This document shows, in pieces, positions 10,693 through 19,040 of a stretch of DNA of 64,000 bases. Source of the stretch: Streptomyces sp. NBC_01217 (GTDB taxonomy: Bacteria > Actinomycetota > Actinomycetes > Streptomycetales > Streptomycetaceae); NCBI RefSeq assembly GCF_035994185.1, contig NZ_CP108538.1, positions 1,736,001-1,800,000 on the forward strand, read 5' to 3'. The notes under the pieces were generated by a model. It saw only the letters and a list, made by a program, of their open reading frames with translations. It ran no database searches and had not been told where the DNA came from. The position numbers were made by a program, and so were the translations under genes. Position 1 is the first letter of the stretch. Every line of letters starts with the position of its first letter.

Positions 10693-10887
10693 TCACTTGC
10701 CGAGAAGCTTCTTGACCTTCTTGGCGTCGGCCGGGGCCAGCTCGACCGTGCCGGTCAGCGAGCGGGTCTTCTTGGACGACTTGTGCTCAAGAAGGTGGCG
10801 CTTGCCGGCGCGCTCACGGAGCACCTTGCCGGAGCCGGTGATCTTGAAGCGCTTGCTGGCACCGCTGTGCGTCTTGTTCTTCGGCAT
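10693..10887 (-). CDS. rpmI: 50S ribosomal protein L35
   Basis: A 64-aa basic protein, [20 protein letters not shown], ending KKVKKLLGK, the full normal length for bL35. Middle gene of the infC operon. The coding-strand sequence GAGGAGAGAACGGCG before the ATG supplies the ribosome site. A 9-bp hairpin (10980-11002) separates it from infC. Confidence 0.98.
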   Translation of the reverse strand: MPKNKTHSGASKRFKITGSGKVLRERAGKRHLLEHKSSKKTRSLTGTVELAPADAKKVKKLLGK

Positions 10888-10979
10888 CGCGCCGTTCTCT
10901 CCTCGTCAGTGGCGCCCCTCTCGGTGCGGGCACCGGACAGCAGGGGCGTCAGATCTTGGTGGGAATTCCGGGGAGACCC

Positions 10980-11002
10980 GGGGCCGCCTGGATGGCGGCC
11001 CC
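10980..11002 (-). other. Intercistronic hairpin between infC and rpmI
   Basis: GGGGCCGCC (10980-10988), loop TGGAT, GGCGGCCCC (10994-11002). It lies just past the infC stop, inside the operon. It may stabilise the infC 3' end or partially terminate, tuning IF-3 against ribosomal-protein output. Confidence 0.55.
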
Positions 11003-11009
11003 CTTGAGG

Positions 11010-11663
11010 TCAGGCCTCGGAAGGTGTATCGGCCGGAGCCTCGGGCTGCGTTTCGGCGGCCTGGTCCGCGGCGTCGGCGTCGGGGGTGGAACCCTGACGC
11101 TCCGCCTTGCGGGCGGCCTGGGCCTCGCGGGCCTCGGCCATGGCTTCGGTCTTCTTCTTGTGCGGGCCCAGAACCATGATCATGTTCCGGCCGTCCTGCT
11201 TCGGGTTGGACTCGATGAAGCCGAGTTCCTCCACGTCCGAAGCGAGACGCTGGAGCAGTCGGAAGCCCAGCTCGGGGCGTGACTGCTCACGACCACGGAA
11301 CATGATCGTGATCTTGACCTTGTCGCCCTGCTTGAGGAACCGGACGACGTGACCCTTCTTGGTGTCATAGTCGTGCGGGTCGATCTTCGGCCGGAGCTTC
11401 ATCTCCTTGATGACCGTGTGCGCCTGGTTCTTGCGCGCCTCACGGGCCTTCATGGCCGACTCGTACTTGAACTTCCCGTAGTCCATGAGCTTGCACACGG
11501 GCGGACGGGCGGTCGCCGCCACCTCGACCAGGTCGAGGTCGTACTCCTGTGCGAGTTCCAGGGCTTTGGCAAGCGGAACAATCCCGACCTGCTCGCCGCT
11601 GGGACCGACAAGTCGCACCTCGGGAACGCGAATCCGGTCGTTGATGCGGGGCTCGGCGCTGAT
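11010..11663 (-). CDS. infC: Translation initiation factor IF-3, probable ATC start
   Basis: IF-3 binds the 30S subunit and polices start-codon choice. The 217-residue product runs from [19 protein letters not shown] (IF3-N) through [23 protein letters not shown] and [21 protein letters not shown] to [19 protein letters not shown] (IF3-C). It ends in an acidic Ala/Glu tail typical of Streptomyces. No ATG/GTG/TTG lies at the expected N-terminus. ATC at 11663-11661 follows AGGAGG (11673-11668) by four bases. Non-AUG starts are the classic IF-3 autoregulatory device. An in-frame upstream GTG would add residues encoded by the Shine-Dalgarno itself, so I prefer ATC. Confidence 0.9.
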   Translation of the reverse strand: MSAEPRINDRIRVPEVRLVGPSGEQVGIVPLAKALELAQEYDLDLVEVAATARPPVCKLMDYGKFKYESAMKAREARKNQAHTVIKEMKLRPKIDPHDYDTKKGHVVRFLKQGDKVKITIMFRGREQSRPELGFRLLQRLASDVEELGFIESNPKQDGRNMIMVLGPHKKKTEAMAEAREAQAARKAERQGSTPDADAADQAAETQPEAPADTPSEA

Positions 11664-11748
11664 GGATCCTCCTCGGTAGCACCACGCGGCCGCCTGGCAG
11701 ACAGCCACGTAACGTCTGTTTTCCTGAGACCAACCGCACCAGCACATC

Positions 11749-11779
11749 AAAAATGCCCCGGACGGGACACAGGCGGGGC
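11749..11779 (-). terminator. Candidate attenuator in the infC leader
   Basis: On the coding (minus) strand a GCCCCG/CGGGGC stem (11779-11774 with 11760-11755) is followed directly by ATTTTTG (from 11754). It is one of the few U-tract hairpins in this GC-rich window and lies about 85 nt before the infC start, inside the leader. Such a structure could let L20 or another signal control readthrough. The stem is only 6 bp with a 13-nt loop, so the call is tentative. Confidence 0.45.
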
Positions 11780-11800
11780 TCCTGGCAAACCGGAACACCG

Positions 11801-11855
11801 CCGCGGTCAACCGCGGGGCGCATCGGGCGGCTCCATCGTCCGTACGGAACGATGG
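11801..11855 (-). other. Structured infC leader elements
   Basis: Two further hairpins lie in the leader: CCGCGG/CCGCGG with a 4-nt loop (11801-11816), and CCATCG...CGATGG (11833-11855) whose interior TCCGTACGGA region is itself complementary. With the attenuator they fill the roughly 260-nt leader between the promoter and infC. No leader peptide was seen. Confidence 0.5.
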
Positions 11856-11930
11856 GCGCCACCTGACCGGTGACCCGCCGTCCGAAAGGACAGCCAGGTG
11901 GGAGATCGGAGCCTCCACTTGTGGGCCGGG

Positions 11931-11960
11931 CACATAGCTGCCCAGCCGGTCGTTACACAA
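11931..11960 (-). promoter_or_regulatory. Candidate promoter of the infC operon
   Basis: On the minus strand TTGTGT (11960-11955) and TATGTG (11936-11931) are separated by 18 bp, close to the HrdB-type consensus. Position gives a leader of about 260 nt before infC. The divergent DUF1844 gene starts at 12052. Confidence 0.45.
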
Positions 11961-12051
11961 GGTTAGCAGCTCCCCCGGGCGTACGCTAACCGGCCGTCGT
12001 GCACCGCTCCCGCAGACGGGGCGGCGTCGGGGTGGGCCTATCGTATGGCGC

Positions 12052-12414
12052 ATGAGTGACGCGACCCCCACCAACGATTCCCCCGGCTTCGACGACATGA
12101 CCCGCGACATCGCGGAGGTCCCCGCGGTCGAGGTGATCGTGACGGTCGCGGTCAATCTGATGAGCGCCGCCGCCGTGAAGCTCGGACTCACCGAGGACGG
12201 CGACAAGCACAAGGACCTCGACGAGGCCCGCAAGCTGGTGCACGCGCTGGCCGGTCTGCTGGACGCCAGCACCACCGAGATCAGCTCCTTCCACGCGGCT
12301 CCGCTGCGTGACGGCCTGAAGTCCCTGCAGCTGGCGTTCCGCGAGGCGTCGCTCGTACCGGACGAGCCCGGCCAGGGCCCGGGCGAGAAGTACACCGGCC
12401 CCGTCTTCGGCTGA
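12052..12414 (+). CDS. DUF1844 protein
   Basis: A 120-aa acidic protein, with the DUF1844 core [24 protein letters not shown], followed by [48 protein letters not shown]. It is conserved in actinobacteria next to infC, facing the opposite way, but its function is unknown. The ending [15 protein letters not shown] is typical of the Streptomyces version. Followed by a tandem repeat and a strong hairpin. Confidence 0.92.
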   Translation: MSDATPTNDSPGFDDMTRDIAEVPAVEVIVTVAVNLMSAAAVKLGLTEDGDKHKDLDEARKLVHALAGLLDASTTEISSFHAAPLRDGLKSLQLAFREASLVPDEPGQGPGEKYTGPVFG

Positions 12415-12453
12415 GCCCGCGCCGCGCGCCTGCCCTTCTACCCCCTGCCCCTT

Positions 12454-12486
12454 ATTGCCTCGTAATTGCCTCGTAATTGCCTCGTA
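12454..12486. repeat. Three 11-bp tandem repeats
   Basis: ATTGCCTCGTA is repeated three times head to tail (12454, 12465, 12476), 40 bp after the DUF1844 stop and just before the terminator hairpin. It looks like replication slippage. No function is evident. Confidence 0.9.
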
Positions 12487-12493
12487 CAAGAAC

Positions 12494-12526
12494 TGAGCCC
12501 CCTGCCCTTCGTGGGCAGGGGGCTCA
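12494..12526. terminator. Bidirectional terminator between DUF1844 and SseB-like gene
   Basis: TGAGCCCCCTGCCC (12494-12507) and GGGCAGGGGGCTCA (12513-12526) form a perfect 14-bp stem with a 5-nt loop between two convergent genes. Confidence 0.9.
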
Positions 12527-12539
12527 TGTCGTCGGGCGA

Positions 12540-13295
12540 TCAGCGCGTGAACAGGGCCTCGCCCGGCGTGGCCGCACCGGCCGGGAGCAGCGCCAGGTCC
12601 AGGCCGCGCACCAGGCGGGCGCGCAGGACCTCATCGGCCGCCAGCCGTTCCGCGACCCGGCGGGCCGCGTGGGCGGGGTCCGCGCCGGGTGCCAGGACGA
12701 GGGCGAGGGTGCCGTCCGCCCGGCCGGGGCCGAGGTGGGCGCGCACCACCGCGGGCTCGGCGGCGACCGCGTCCCGTACGGCCCCGGTGACCGCCGGGTC
12801 GTCCAGCGGGTCGGCGCTGGTGCGGCCCTCGGCGAGGGCGAGCAGTGCGGAGCCGGTCAGCTCGAACGCGACCGGTCCTGCGAGATCGAGGACGACCGTG
12901 TCCGCCTTCTCGTGCGCGGCGGCCTGCAGCGCCTGGTGCAGGGGTACGGCGACGGGGCGGGCCTGCGGGTCCCAGCGGGCCAGCGAGGCGGTCGAGGTGA
13001 AGGCGGGCAGGGCGCGGCGGTCCCCGGCCTGGAGGGTGGGCACGGCCATGTCGCTGGTCTTCTCGCGGCGCAGCCCGCCCTTGCGATGAGCTTCGTGCCC
13101 CTCCTGAGCGACCTCCTCCACTTCGCCGAGCACGGCGACGACGGGGACCAGGAGCCGGGCGCCCTTGAGTGCTTCGAGCACCGGGCCGACGGCCTTGCGG
13201 TCCTCGGCCCAGGCGGCGAGTGCCGCGGCCAGGGACGGGTCGGCCGTGCCGTCGTCGTCGGAGTAACCGGGGTCCGGAATGTTCTTCAGCGCCAC
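12540..13295 (-). CDS. SseB-family protein
   Basis: A 251-aa protein with the SseB N-terminal pattern: ALAAWAEDRKAVGPVLEALKGARLLVPVVA, then TSDMAVPTLQAGDRRALPAFTSTASLARWDP, GRTSADPLD and a C-terminal region with LVRGLDLALLPAG. SseB proteins are named after an enhancer of serine sensitivity; in actinobacteria they are cytoplasmic and of unknown role. Start ATG 13295. Monocistronic, convergent with the DUF1844 gene and divergent from the serine hydrolase at 13381. Confidence 0.85.
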   Translation of the reverse strand: MALKNIPDPGYSDDDGTADPSLAAALAAWAEDRKAVGPVLEALKGARLLVPVVAVLGEVEEVAQEGHEAHRKGGLRREKTSDMAVPTLQAGDRRALPAFTSTASLARWDPQARPVAVPLHQALQAAAHEKADTVVLDLAGPVAFELTGSALLALAEGRTSADPLDDPAVTGAVRDAVAAEPAVVRAHLGPGRADGTLALVLAPGADPAHAARRVAERLAADEVLRARLVRGLDLALLPAGAATPGEALFTR

Positions 13296-13380
13296 GGGGC
13301 GAGCGTAGTCCCTGGGGTTTCTCAGCCTGGCAACAGGTCGGGCTCAGCCGGTTCTCAGGTGCCGTTCCTAGCGTCCGGGC

Positions 13381-14289
13381 ATGTCCCGAAACAGATTCCG
13401 CGGCTCCGCCCTGTCCGCGTCCGTGACGGCCGTGGCGGCCGTGATCCTGCTGACGGGTTCGGCCGGCCGGTCCGGCGATCACTCTCCCCGCGCCTCGGCC
13501 TCCGTATCGTCCGTACCGTCGATGCGGACAGCAGGGGCCGCTCCGGTCCCGGCGACGACGAGTGAGGAGCCGAAGGTGGATCTCGACGCGGCGCTGGCGG
13601 CGGCGGTGGAACCGCTGCTGGCCGACGCGGGTGACGCGGAGCTGTCCGTCGCGGTGCTGGACACCGGGAGCGGGGCGCGGGCGGTCTACGGGGACGGGGC
13701 GTTCGACACCGCCAGCATCGTCAAGGTCGACATACTCGCGGCCCTGCTGCTCGGGGCGCAGGACGACAAGCGCGCGCTCACCGCCGTCGAGCGCGGCTAC
13801 GCGACCGCCATGATCGAGCGGAGCGACAACGCCTCCGCCACCGCGCTGCTGCGGGCGATCGGCGGGCCGGAGGCACTCGACGCGGCCAATGAACGCCTGG
13901 GCCTGACCGGGACGGCGGCGGCGCACGCCTGGGGGCTGACCCGGACCACGGCGGCGGATCAGCTCACGCTGCTGAAGGCGGTGTTCGGTACGGAATCGGA
14001 GCTGAGCGAGGCTTCCCGTACGTATCTGCAGGGGCTGATGGGCCAGGTGGAGGCCGACCAGCAGTGGGGGGTGTCGGCGGCGGGCAGCAGCTGGGCCCTG
14101 AAGAACGGCTGGATGCCCCGGACGACGACCGGGCTGTGGGACATCAACAGCATCGGCCGGGTGAGGTCGGGCGGCCGCGTCTATCTGGTGGCGGTGCTCT
14201 CGGGCGGACACCGGACGAAGGAGACGGGGATCGCACGCGTCGAGTCGGCGGCGAAGGCGGCGGTGGGCGTGCTCGGTGCCGCGGGATGA
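13381..14289 (+). CDS. Secreted serine hydrolase, class-A-beta-lactamase-like
   Basis: A 302-aa protein with an N-terminal hydrophobic segment (ALSASVTAVAAVILLTGSAG) acting as signal peptide or anchor, then a low-complexity linker. The penicillin-binding fold motifs are S112-I-V-K115 (SxxK) and S148-D-N150 (SDN). The usual KTG triad is replaced by a LKNGW stretch. It is therefore a penicillin-recognising-fold enzyme outside the cytoplasm, but the KTG change argues against a standard resistance beta-lactamase; a peptidoglycan-modifying or cryptic role is possible. Start ATG 13381, directly after a divergent promoter gap. Confidence 0.85.
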   Translation: MSRNRFRGSALSASVTAVAAVILLTGSAGRSGDHSPRASASVSSVPSMRTAGAAPVPATTSEEPKVDLDAALAAAVEPLLADAGDAELSVAVLDTGSGARAVYGDGAFDTASIVKVDILAALLLGAQDDKRALTAVERGYATAMIERSDNASATALLRAIGGPEALDAANERLGLTGTAAAHAWGLTRTTAADQLTLLKAVFGTESELSEASRTYLQGLMGQVEADQQWGVSAAGSSWALKNGWMPRTTTGLWDINSIGRVRSGGRVYLVAVLSGGHRTKETGIARVESAAKAAVGVLGAAG

Positions 14290-14328
14290 ATGGGTGGTTG
14301 GTGCCGCGGGGTGAGTCGGCAGGCGTGG

Positions 14329-15528
14329 TCAGCGTCGCGTAGTGGGTGGTTTGCTGGGTCTGCCGCGCCACAGGACCACGGCCAGTGCGAGCAAGGCCGC
14401 TCCCAGGCCGCCTGCGGCGGGGGCCAGCCAGCCTGTGGGGGTGCCGTCGTGGTGCTCGGGGGTGGGGCCGGGGCCGAAATACCGCTTCCGGTAACCGGCC
14501 TCGGCGGAGTCGGCGCGCAGGCCGGCGGGGCGGAGCGCGGCTCCGGCCTTGATCGCCGCAGCCGGGTCGACGATGCCGTAGCCCCGGGCGTCGTCCCGGC
14601 CGGATGCCGGAGCGCTGCGGGCCGTGTCCATGAGCAGCTGCTTGATCTGGGCGGGCGTCAGCCCCGGATGCGCGGCGCGGACCAGCGCGACGGCGCCCGA
14701 GACGAACGCGGAGGCGGCGGAGGTGCCCCACTCCACGTAGTACTGATGGTCGGGGGCGGCGACGACGATGTCGACCCCGGGGGCGCTGACGGTGGCGTAC
14801 CAGCGGCGGGTGGAGAACGCGGCATGGGTGCCGTACCGGTCGACGGCGGCGACCGCGATCACGCCGGGGTAGGCGGCGGGGTACGAGATGTGGTCGCCCT
14901 TCTCGCCTCCGTTGCCCGACGAGGCGACGAGGACGGCCCCCTTTTTCAGCGCGTACTGGATGGCGGCGTCCTCGCCCGGTTCGGGGTGCGCCGACTCGCT
15001 GTCGTCGCCGAGCGAGAGGTTGATGACGTCGGCGCCGTGGTCGGCGGCCCAGCGGATGCCGTCGGCGAGGGCCGTGCCGCGGGACTCCCGGGCCTTGGTG
15101 CGGGCCGGGTCGGAGGCTTCGAGGATCACCCGGACCGGGAGGATCTTCGCCTCGGGGGCGATGCCGAGCACTCCGTCGGCGCCGCCGACGCCGTGGCCGC
15201 GGCCCGCGATGATCCCGGCCATCGCGGTGCCGTGCCGGGCCCAGGACCGGTCGCCGCGGCCGGCGCCGAAGCCGATCATGTCCTTGCCGGGCAGTACCTG
15301 GCCCGCCAGGTCGGGGAGGCTGCCGTCGACCCCGGTGTCGACGACGGCGACGGTGATGCCCCTGCCCTTGGTGGTCCGCCAGGCCTGATCGGTGTGGAGC
15401 GCCTGCAGGCCCCACTGCTGGTCCCGTATGGCATCGGCCCTGGCCGGTGCCGCGGGCAGGAGCGCGAACGCGGTGGCGGCGCAGACCGCGCCCAGGGCGC
15501 GGCGGTGGCGGCGGGCGCGGCGGCTCAT
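14329..15528 (-). CDS. Mycosin-like S8 serine protease, membrane-anchored
   Basis: A 399-aa subtilisin-family protease resembling MycP of type VII secretion. It has a signal peptide (residues 1-31, ending ARA) and the catalytic triad Asp64 (AVVDTGVDG), His99 (RHGTAMAG) and Ser270 (GTSAASAF). The oxyanion Asn206 sits in VASSGNGG. A C-terminal membrane helix (GWLAPAAGGLGAALLALAVVLW) is followed by a basic tail. The active site should face outward. Its ATG overlaps the stop of the upstream membrane protein by ATGA, so the two are translationally coupled. No ESX core genes (eccC, esxAB) are in the window. Confidence 0.93.
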   Translation of the reverse strand: MSRRARRHRRALGAVCAATAFALLPAAPARADAIRDQQWGLQALHTDQAWRTTKGRGITVAVVDTGVDGSLPDLAGQVLPGKDMIGFGAGRGDRSWARHGTAMAGIIAGRGHGVGGADGVLGIAPEAKILPVRVILEASDPARTKARESRGTALADGIRWAADHGADVINLSLGDDSESAHPEPGEDAAIQYALKKGAVLVASSGNGGEKGDHISYPAAYPGVIAVAAVDRYGTHAAFSTRRWYATVSAPGVDIVVAAPDHQYYVEWGTSAASAFVSGAVALVRAAHPGLTPAQIKQLLMDTARSAPASGRDDARGYGIVDPAAAIKAGAALRPAGLRADSAEAGYRKRYFGPGPTPEHHDGTPTGWLAPAAGGLGAALLALAVVLWRGRPSKPPTTRR

Positions 15529-16706
15529 TCCGGCTTCTCCGTGAGGTCGGTGATAGTCCGGCGCAGCCCGCGTTCTATCCGGTCGGAGATTCCCTTGGCC
15601 TCGTGGCCGAGTCCGGCCTGGGCGGCGGCCGTGGTGGCGTTCACGGCCGTGGCCTTGCTGACGGGCTGCGGATCGGTGACCGTGCGCCCGTCGGCGAATC
15701 CGGAGACGGCGAACACGATGACGGGCGCCTCGGTCAGTATGTGGACGCTCCAGCTGGCGCGCTGCCGGTCGCCGAACCCGGCGGCGACCGTGCCCTTGGC
15801 GGGGTACGTGCGGGGCATCAGGTCGGTGCGCCGGTCGAGGTGCTGGTCGGTGAAGCGGGTGCTCAGCGCCCTCATGGCCTCGGTGTCGCCCTCGGTGAAG
15901 ATCACCCCGACCGTGGTGACGCTGCTGCTGGTGGCGTCGGTATAGGTGGCGCGGAGCATGCGCGCGCAGCCGACCGGGCCGAGCGTCCTGGCCAGCAGCG
16001 GGTCCAGGGCTGCCCTGCAGCCGCTGTCCGGGGCGACGGCGATACGGGTCCAGACGCGGTCGGCGCCGCCGGGTCCGGCTCCGTTGCCGTTCAGGGTGCG
16101 CGGGAAGAGGGTGTCCACGGGGACGCTGTGCCAGGCGGAGCGGCCGACGGTGTAGGCGCTGTGGGCGGCGGGGTCGGCGGAGGAGTCGCTGGTGAGCCAG
16201 GCGCCGGTGGCCGCGCCGCCGATCAGTCCGAGCCCGAGCACGACACAGGCCGCGGCGGTCGCGGTCCTGGCGGGGTGGCGGGTGCGGATGGGGCGCAGCC
16301 GGGTGGTGGTCTCGGCGGGTGTCTCGGGGTGCGGATAGTGGTACGGGGGCTGGTACGCGTGCGGAGCGTACGCCTGTCCCGGCGGTGGCGGGGGCGTTCC
16401 CGGGCGCGGGGTGAGGTCCACGGCGCCGACGGATCGCCGACGGGTCCCGGCGGGCGGCTGCGCGGGGGGTACCGGCCGGAGCCGCGTGGTGGTCTCCACG
16501 GGCGGGACTTCGGGCGGGGGTGCGGGCGTCGGCTGCGGATGCCGGTCCGGGGCTCGCCGCTGCGGTGCGGGGACCGGGGCGGCCGGGGCCACGGACGGTG
16601 GTGTCTGTGGGCGCGGGGGAACGGGTGCGTTCGCGGCAGGTCCCGGCATCGGGGGCGGGGCCGTCGGCCGGGGCGGGACAGGAGCGCGCTGCGCCTCGGT
16701 ACTCAT
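15525..16706 (-). CDS. Proline-rich single-pass membrane protein coupled to the mycosin
   Basis: A 393-aa protein starting at ATG 16706 behind AGGGGGGC. About 160 N-terminal residues are cytoplasmic and very Pro-rich (PVPPRPTAPPPMPG, repeated TTTRLRPV/TTTRLRPI segments). One membrane helix follows (AAACVVLGLGLIGGAATGAWL) and then a roughly 215-aa extracellular domain with paired Cys residues (DSGCRAALDPLLARTLGPVGCARML). The layout resembles proteins that accompany mycosins in Streptomyces. I do not recognise a named family and the function is unknown. It overlaps the protease gene by 4 nt. Confidence 0.75.
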   Translation of the reverse strand: MSTEAQRAPVPPRPTAPPPMPGPAANAPVPPRPQTPPSVAPAAPVPAPQRRAPDRHPQPTPAPPPEVPPVETTTRLRPVPPAQPPAGTRRRSVGAVDLTPRPGTPPPPPGQAYAPHAYQPPYHYPHPETPAETTTRLRPIRTRHPARTATAAACVVLGLGLIGGAATGAWLTSDSSADPAAHSAYTVGRSAWHSVPVDTLFPRTLNGNGAGPGGADRVWTRIAVAPDSGCRAALDPLLARTLGPVGCARMLRATYTDATSSSVTTVGVIFTEGDTEAMRALSTRFTDQHLDRRTDLMPRTYPAKGTVAAGFGDRQRASWSVHILTEAPVIVFAVSGFADGRTVTDPQPVSKATAVNATTAAAQAGLGHEAKGISDRIERGLRRTITDLTEKPE

Positions 16707-16890
16707 CCGCCCCCCTGGTTCCGTTCCGTACCGCGCGCGGATCGACGTCACAGGCAGGCCCGTTGGTTGCCGCGTGCCCGTCACTCTACGGGGTGGAACG
16801 GCCCCGGTGGGAGCGGGACGTCCAGCCCCTGGACGAACTGCGCAGATCATCCCCCTACCCAGCGGTACGGACGTCTGGCAAGCTGCGGCC

Positions 16891-18093
16891 ATGACTGTCC
16901 GCGCCGCTGACCGGACCCGTTACGACCGGGCCACCGCCCATCTGGACGCCCCGATCGCCATCGTCGATCTCGATGCGTTCGATGCCAACGCCGACGACCT
17001 GGTCCGCCGGGCCGCGGGAAAGCCGATCCGGGTGGCGAGCAAGTCGGTGCGCTGCCGGGCGCTGCTGGAGCGGGTACTCGCGCGGCCCGGGTTCGCCGGG
17101 ATCATGTCGTTCACGCTGGCCGAGTCGCTGTGGCTGGCGCGGGCCGGTTTCGACGACGTACTGCTGGCCTATCCGTCGGCCGACCGGGCCGCCTTCGCGG
17201 AGCTGGCCGCAGATCCGAAACTGGCCGCCGCCGTGACGGTGATAGTGGACGACCACGCGCAGCTGGAGCTGATCGACGCGGCGCGGGCCGGTGGCCGCGA
17301 GGAGATCCGGGTCTGTCTGGAGCTGGACACCTCGCTGCGGCTGCTCGGCGGCCGGGTCAGGATCGGCGCGCTGCGTTCCCCGCTGCGCTCCCCCGCCCAA
17401 CTCGCCGAACTGGCACGCTCGGTGGCGCGCAGGCCCGGCTTCCGGCTGGTGGGTCTGATGGCGTACGAGGGGCATATCGCCGGGGTCGGGGACTCGGTCG
17501 CGGGGCGGCCGCTGCGTTCCCGGGCGATCCGGCTGATGCAGGCCGCGGGCCGCAAGGAGCTGGCCGCCCGGCGCGCCGAGGTGGTGCGGGCGGTACGGGC
17601 GGTGGCACCGGACCTGGAGTTCGTGAACGGCGGTGGCACCGGCAGTGTGCAGCACACGGCTGCGGAGCACGCGGTGACCGAGATAGCGGCCGGTTCGGGG
17701 CTCTACGTACCGCGGCTGTTCGACAACTACACGTCGTTCACGGCGCGTCCGGCGGCGCTGTTCGCCCAGCCGGTGGTGCGCCGGCCGGGAGTGGGCGTCG
17801 TGACGGTCCTCGGCGGCGGCTATCCGGCGTCCGGGGCCGCGGGTGCGGACCGGCTGCCCGTGCCGTATCTGCCGGAGGGACTGCGCTACGACCCGCAGGA
17901 GGGGCCGGGCGAGGTACAGACGCCGCTGCTCGGCGCCCCGGCCGACGACCTGATGATCGGCGACAAGGTGTGGTTCCGGCACGCGAAGGCCGGTGAACTG
18001 TGCGAGCGCTTCGATGAGTTGCGGCTGATCGAGGGCGACCGGGTGACGGCGACCGTGCCGACGTACCGGGGCGAGGGGCTTGCGTTCCTCTGA
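16891..18093 (+). CDS. PLP-dependent amino acid deaminase/aldolase (alanine-racemase-like fold)
   Basis: A 400-aa enzyme with the N-terminal alanine-racemase-type TIM barrel. PIRVASKSVRCRALLERV carries the probable PLP-binding Lys, and IMSFTLAESLWLARAGFDDVLLAYPSAD follows. The barrel continues with EFVNGGGTGSVQHTA and the C-terminal D-serine-dehydratase-like domain has GVGVVTVLGGGYPASG and DKVWFRHAKAGELCERFDEL. Members act on D-threonine, D-serine or related beta-hydroxy amino acids; the substrate is not determinable. Start ATG 16891. The gene lies between the protease pair (divergent) and the DUF2510 gene (convergent, 2-bp gap). Confidence 0.85.
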   Translation: MTVRAADRTRYDRATAHLDAPIAIVDLDAFDANADDLVRRAAGKPIRVASKSVRCRALLERVLARPGFAGIMSFTLAESLWLARAGFDDVLLAYPSADRAAFAELAADPKLAAAVTVIVDDHAQLELIDAARAGGREEIRVCLELDTSLRLLGGRVRIGALRSPLRSPAQLAELARSVARRPGFRLVGLMAYEGHIAGVGDSVAGRPLRSRAIRLMQAAGRKELAARRAEVVRAVRAVAPDLEFVNGGGTGSVQHTAAEHAVTEIAAGSGLYVPRLFDNYTSFTARPAALFAQPVVRRPGVGVVTVLGGGYPASGAAGADRLPVPYLPEGLRYDPQEGPGEVQTPLLGAPADDLMIGDKVWFRHAKAGELCERFDELRLIEGDRVTATVPTYRGEGLAFL

Positions 18094-18095
18094 GG

Positions 18096-19031
18096 TCAGG
18101 GGGCGACCGAGCTGCCGACGCCGCCGCTCGCCGCGCTGTCGTCGATCGGCCGGATCGCCTTGGTGATGGTGTCCATGAGGGAGAGCGGCGGGCCGTCGGG
18201 ACCGGCGTCGAAGGCGTAGCGCACGATGATCAGTGACTCGCTGCCGACCGTCGAGGGGAAGACGAGCGGCTGCACGTAACCGCCGGGCCCCTTGGCGGTG
18301 GAGACCCGCCAGCGCACCTGATGGCCGGTGCGCCCGGCGACGCTCACGGACTCGGAGGCGAGTTGCCTGTGGGACGTGATGCCGCCGTGGATGCGGTCGC
18401 CGACGATGTTCTCCTCGTAGGCGCTGCCGGCGGCGGCGGTGATGTCCTGCTCGGCGAGTTCTTCGGCGGAGGTGATGTCCGTGCCGCTCGCGGTGCTGCT
18501 GGTCACCGTGCCGTGGTAGCAGAAGTCCGAGGAGTCGCCGGGGCAGGTGTAGGAGTCGGCCGTGCGCATGGTGAGGGCCTCTTCGACGGTCCTCTCGGGC
18601 TTCTCCCAGCCGTCGGGGATCGGCAGGGTGATGCCGTTGAGCTGGTCGACGAGGACCTTGGGGTCGTCCTCGGCCGCCGACGGGCCCGGTGACGGGGTGT
18701 CGCCGGTGGTGGGGAGCGGTGCGGAGCTGCTGGGCCCGGCCTTCGGCCGCGTACCGCCGTCGCCGTCCCTGCCCAGCAGGACGGCTCCGGCGACGGCCGC
18801 GCCGATGACGACGAGTCCGGCCACGGCGAGCGCGACGATCCGGGTGCTGCCACCGCTGGTCGCCGCGCTGCCGCTGCCCTGTGCGTACCCGACCGGCTCG
18901 GGCGGCCCGAACTGCTGGGGTATGGACGGGACCGGGCGGGTGTGCGCGGTCCATGCCGTCCCGTCCCACCACCGTTCGGCGCCCGGTGTCGCGGCGTCCG
19001 GATACCAGCCGGGCGGTGTCGTGTTGCTCAT
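18096..19031 (-). CDS. DUF2510 membrane protein
   Basis: A 311-aa protein whose first 30 residues are a DUF2510 motif (PPGWYPDAATPGAERWWDGTAW). There follow a short linker, a membrane helix (IVALAVAGLVVIGAAVAGAVLLG, about 65-87), a Ser/Pro-rich stalk and an extracellular domain with DSYTCPGDSSDFCYHGTV. DUF2510 is a small Trp-rich module found at the cytoplasmic end of many actinobacterial membrane proteins; its role is unknown. Stands just downstream of the SDR gene on the same strand (9-bp gap), so it may share that operon. Confidence 0.82.
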   Translation of the reverse strand: MSNTTPPGWYPDAATPGAERWWDGTAWTAHTRPVPSIPQQFGPPEPVGYAQGSGSAATSGGSTRIVALAVAGLVVIGAAVAGAVLLGRDGDGGTRPKAGPSSSAPLPTTGDTPSPGPSAAEDDPKVLVDQLNGITLPIPDGWEKPERTVEEALTMRTADSYTCPGDSSDFCYHGTVTSSTASGTDITSAEELAEQDITAAAGSAYEENIVGDRIHGGITSHRQLASESVSVAGRTGHQVRWRVSTAKGPGGYVQPLVFPSTVGSESLIIVRYAFDAGPDGPPLSLMDTITKAIRPIDDSAASGGVGSSVAP

Positions 19032-19040
19032 CCCGCCACT

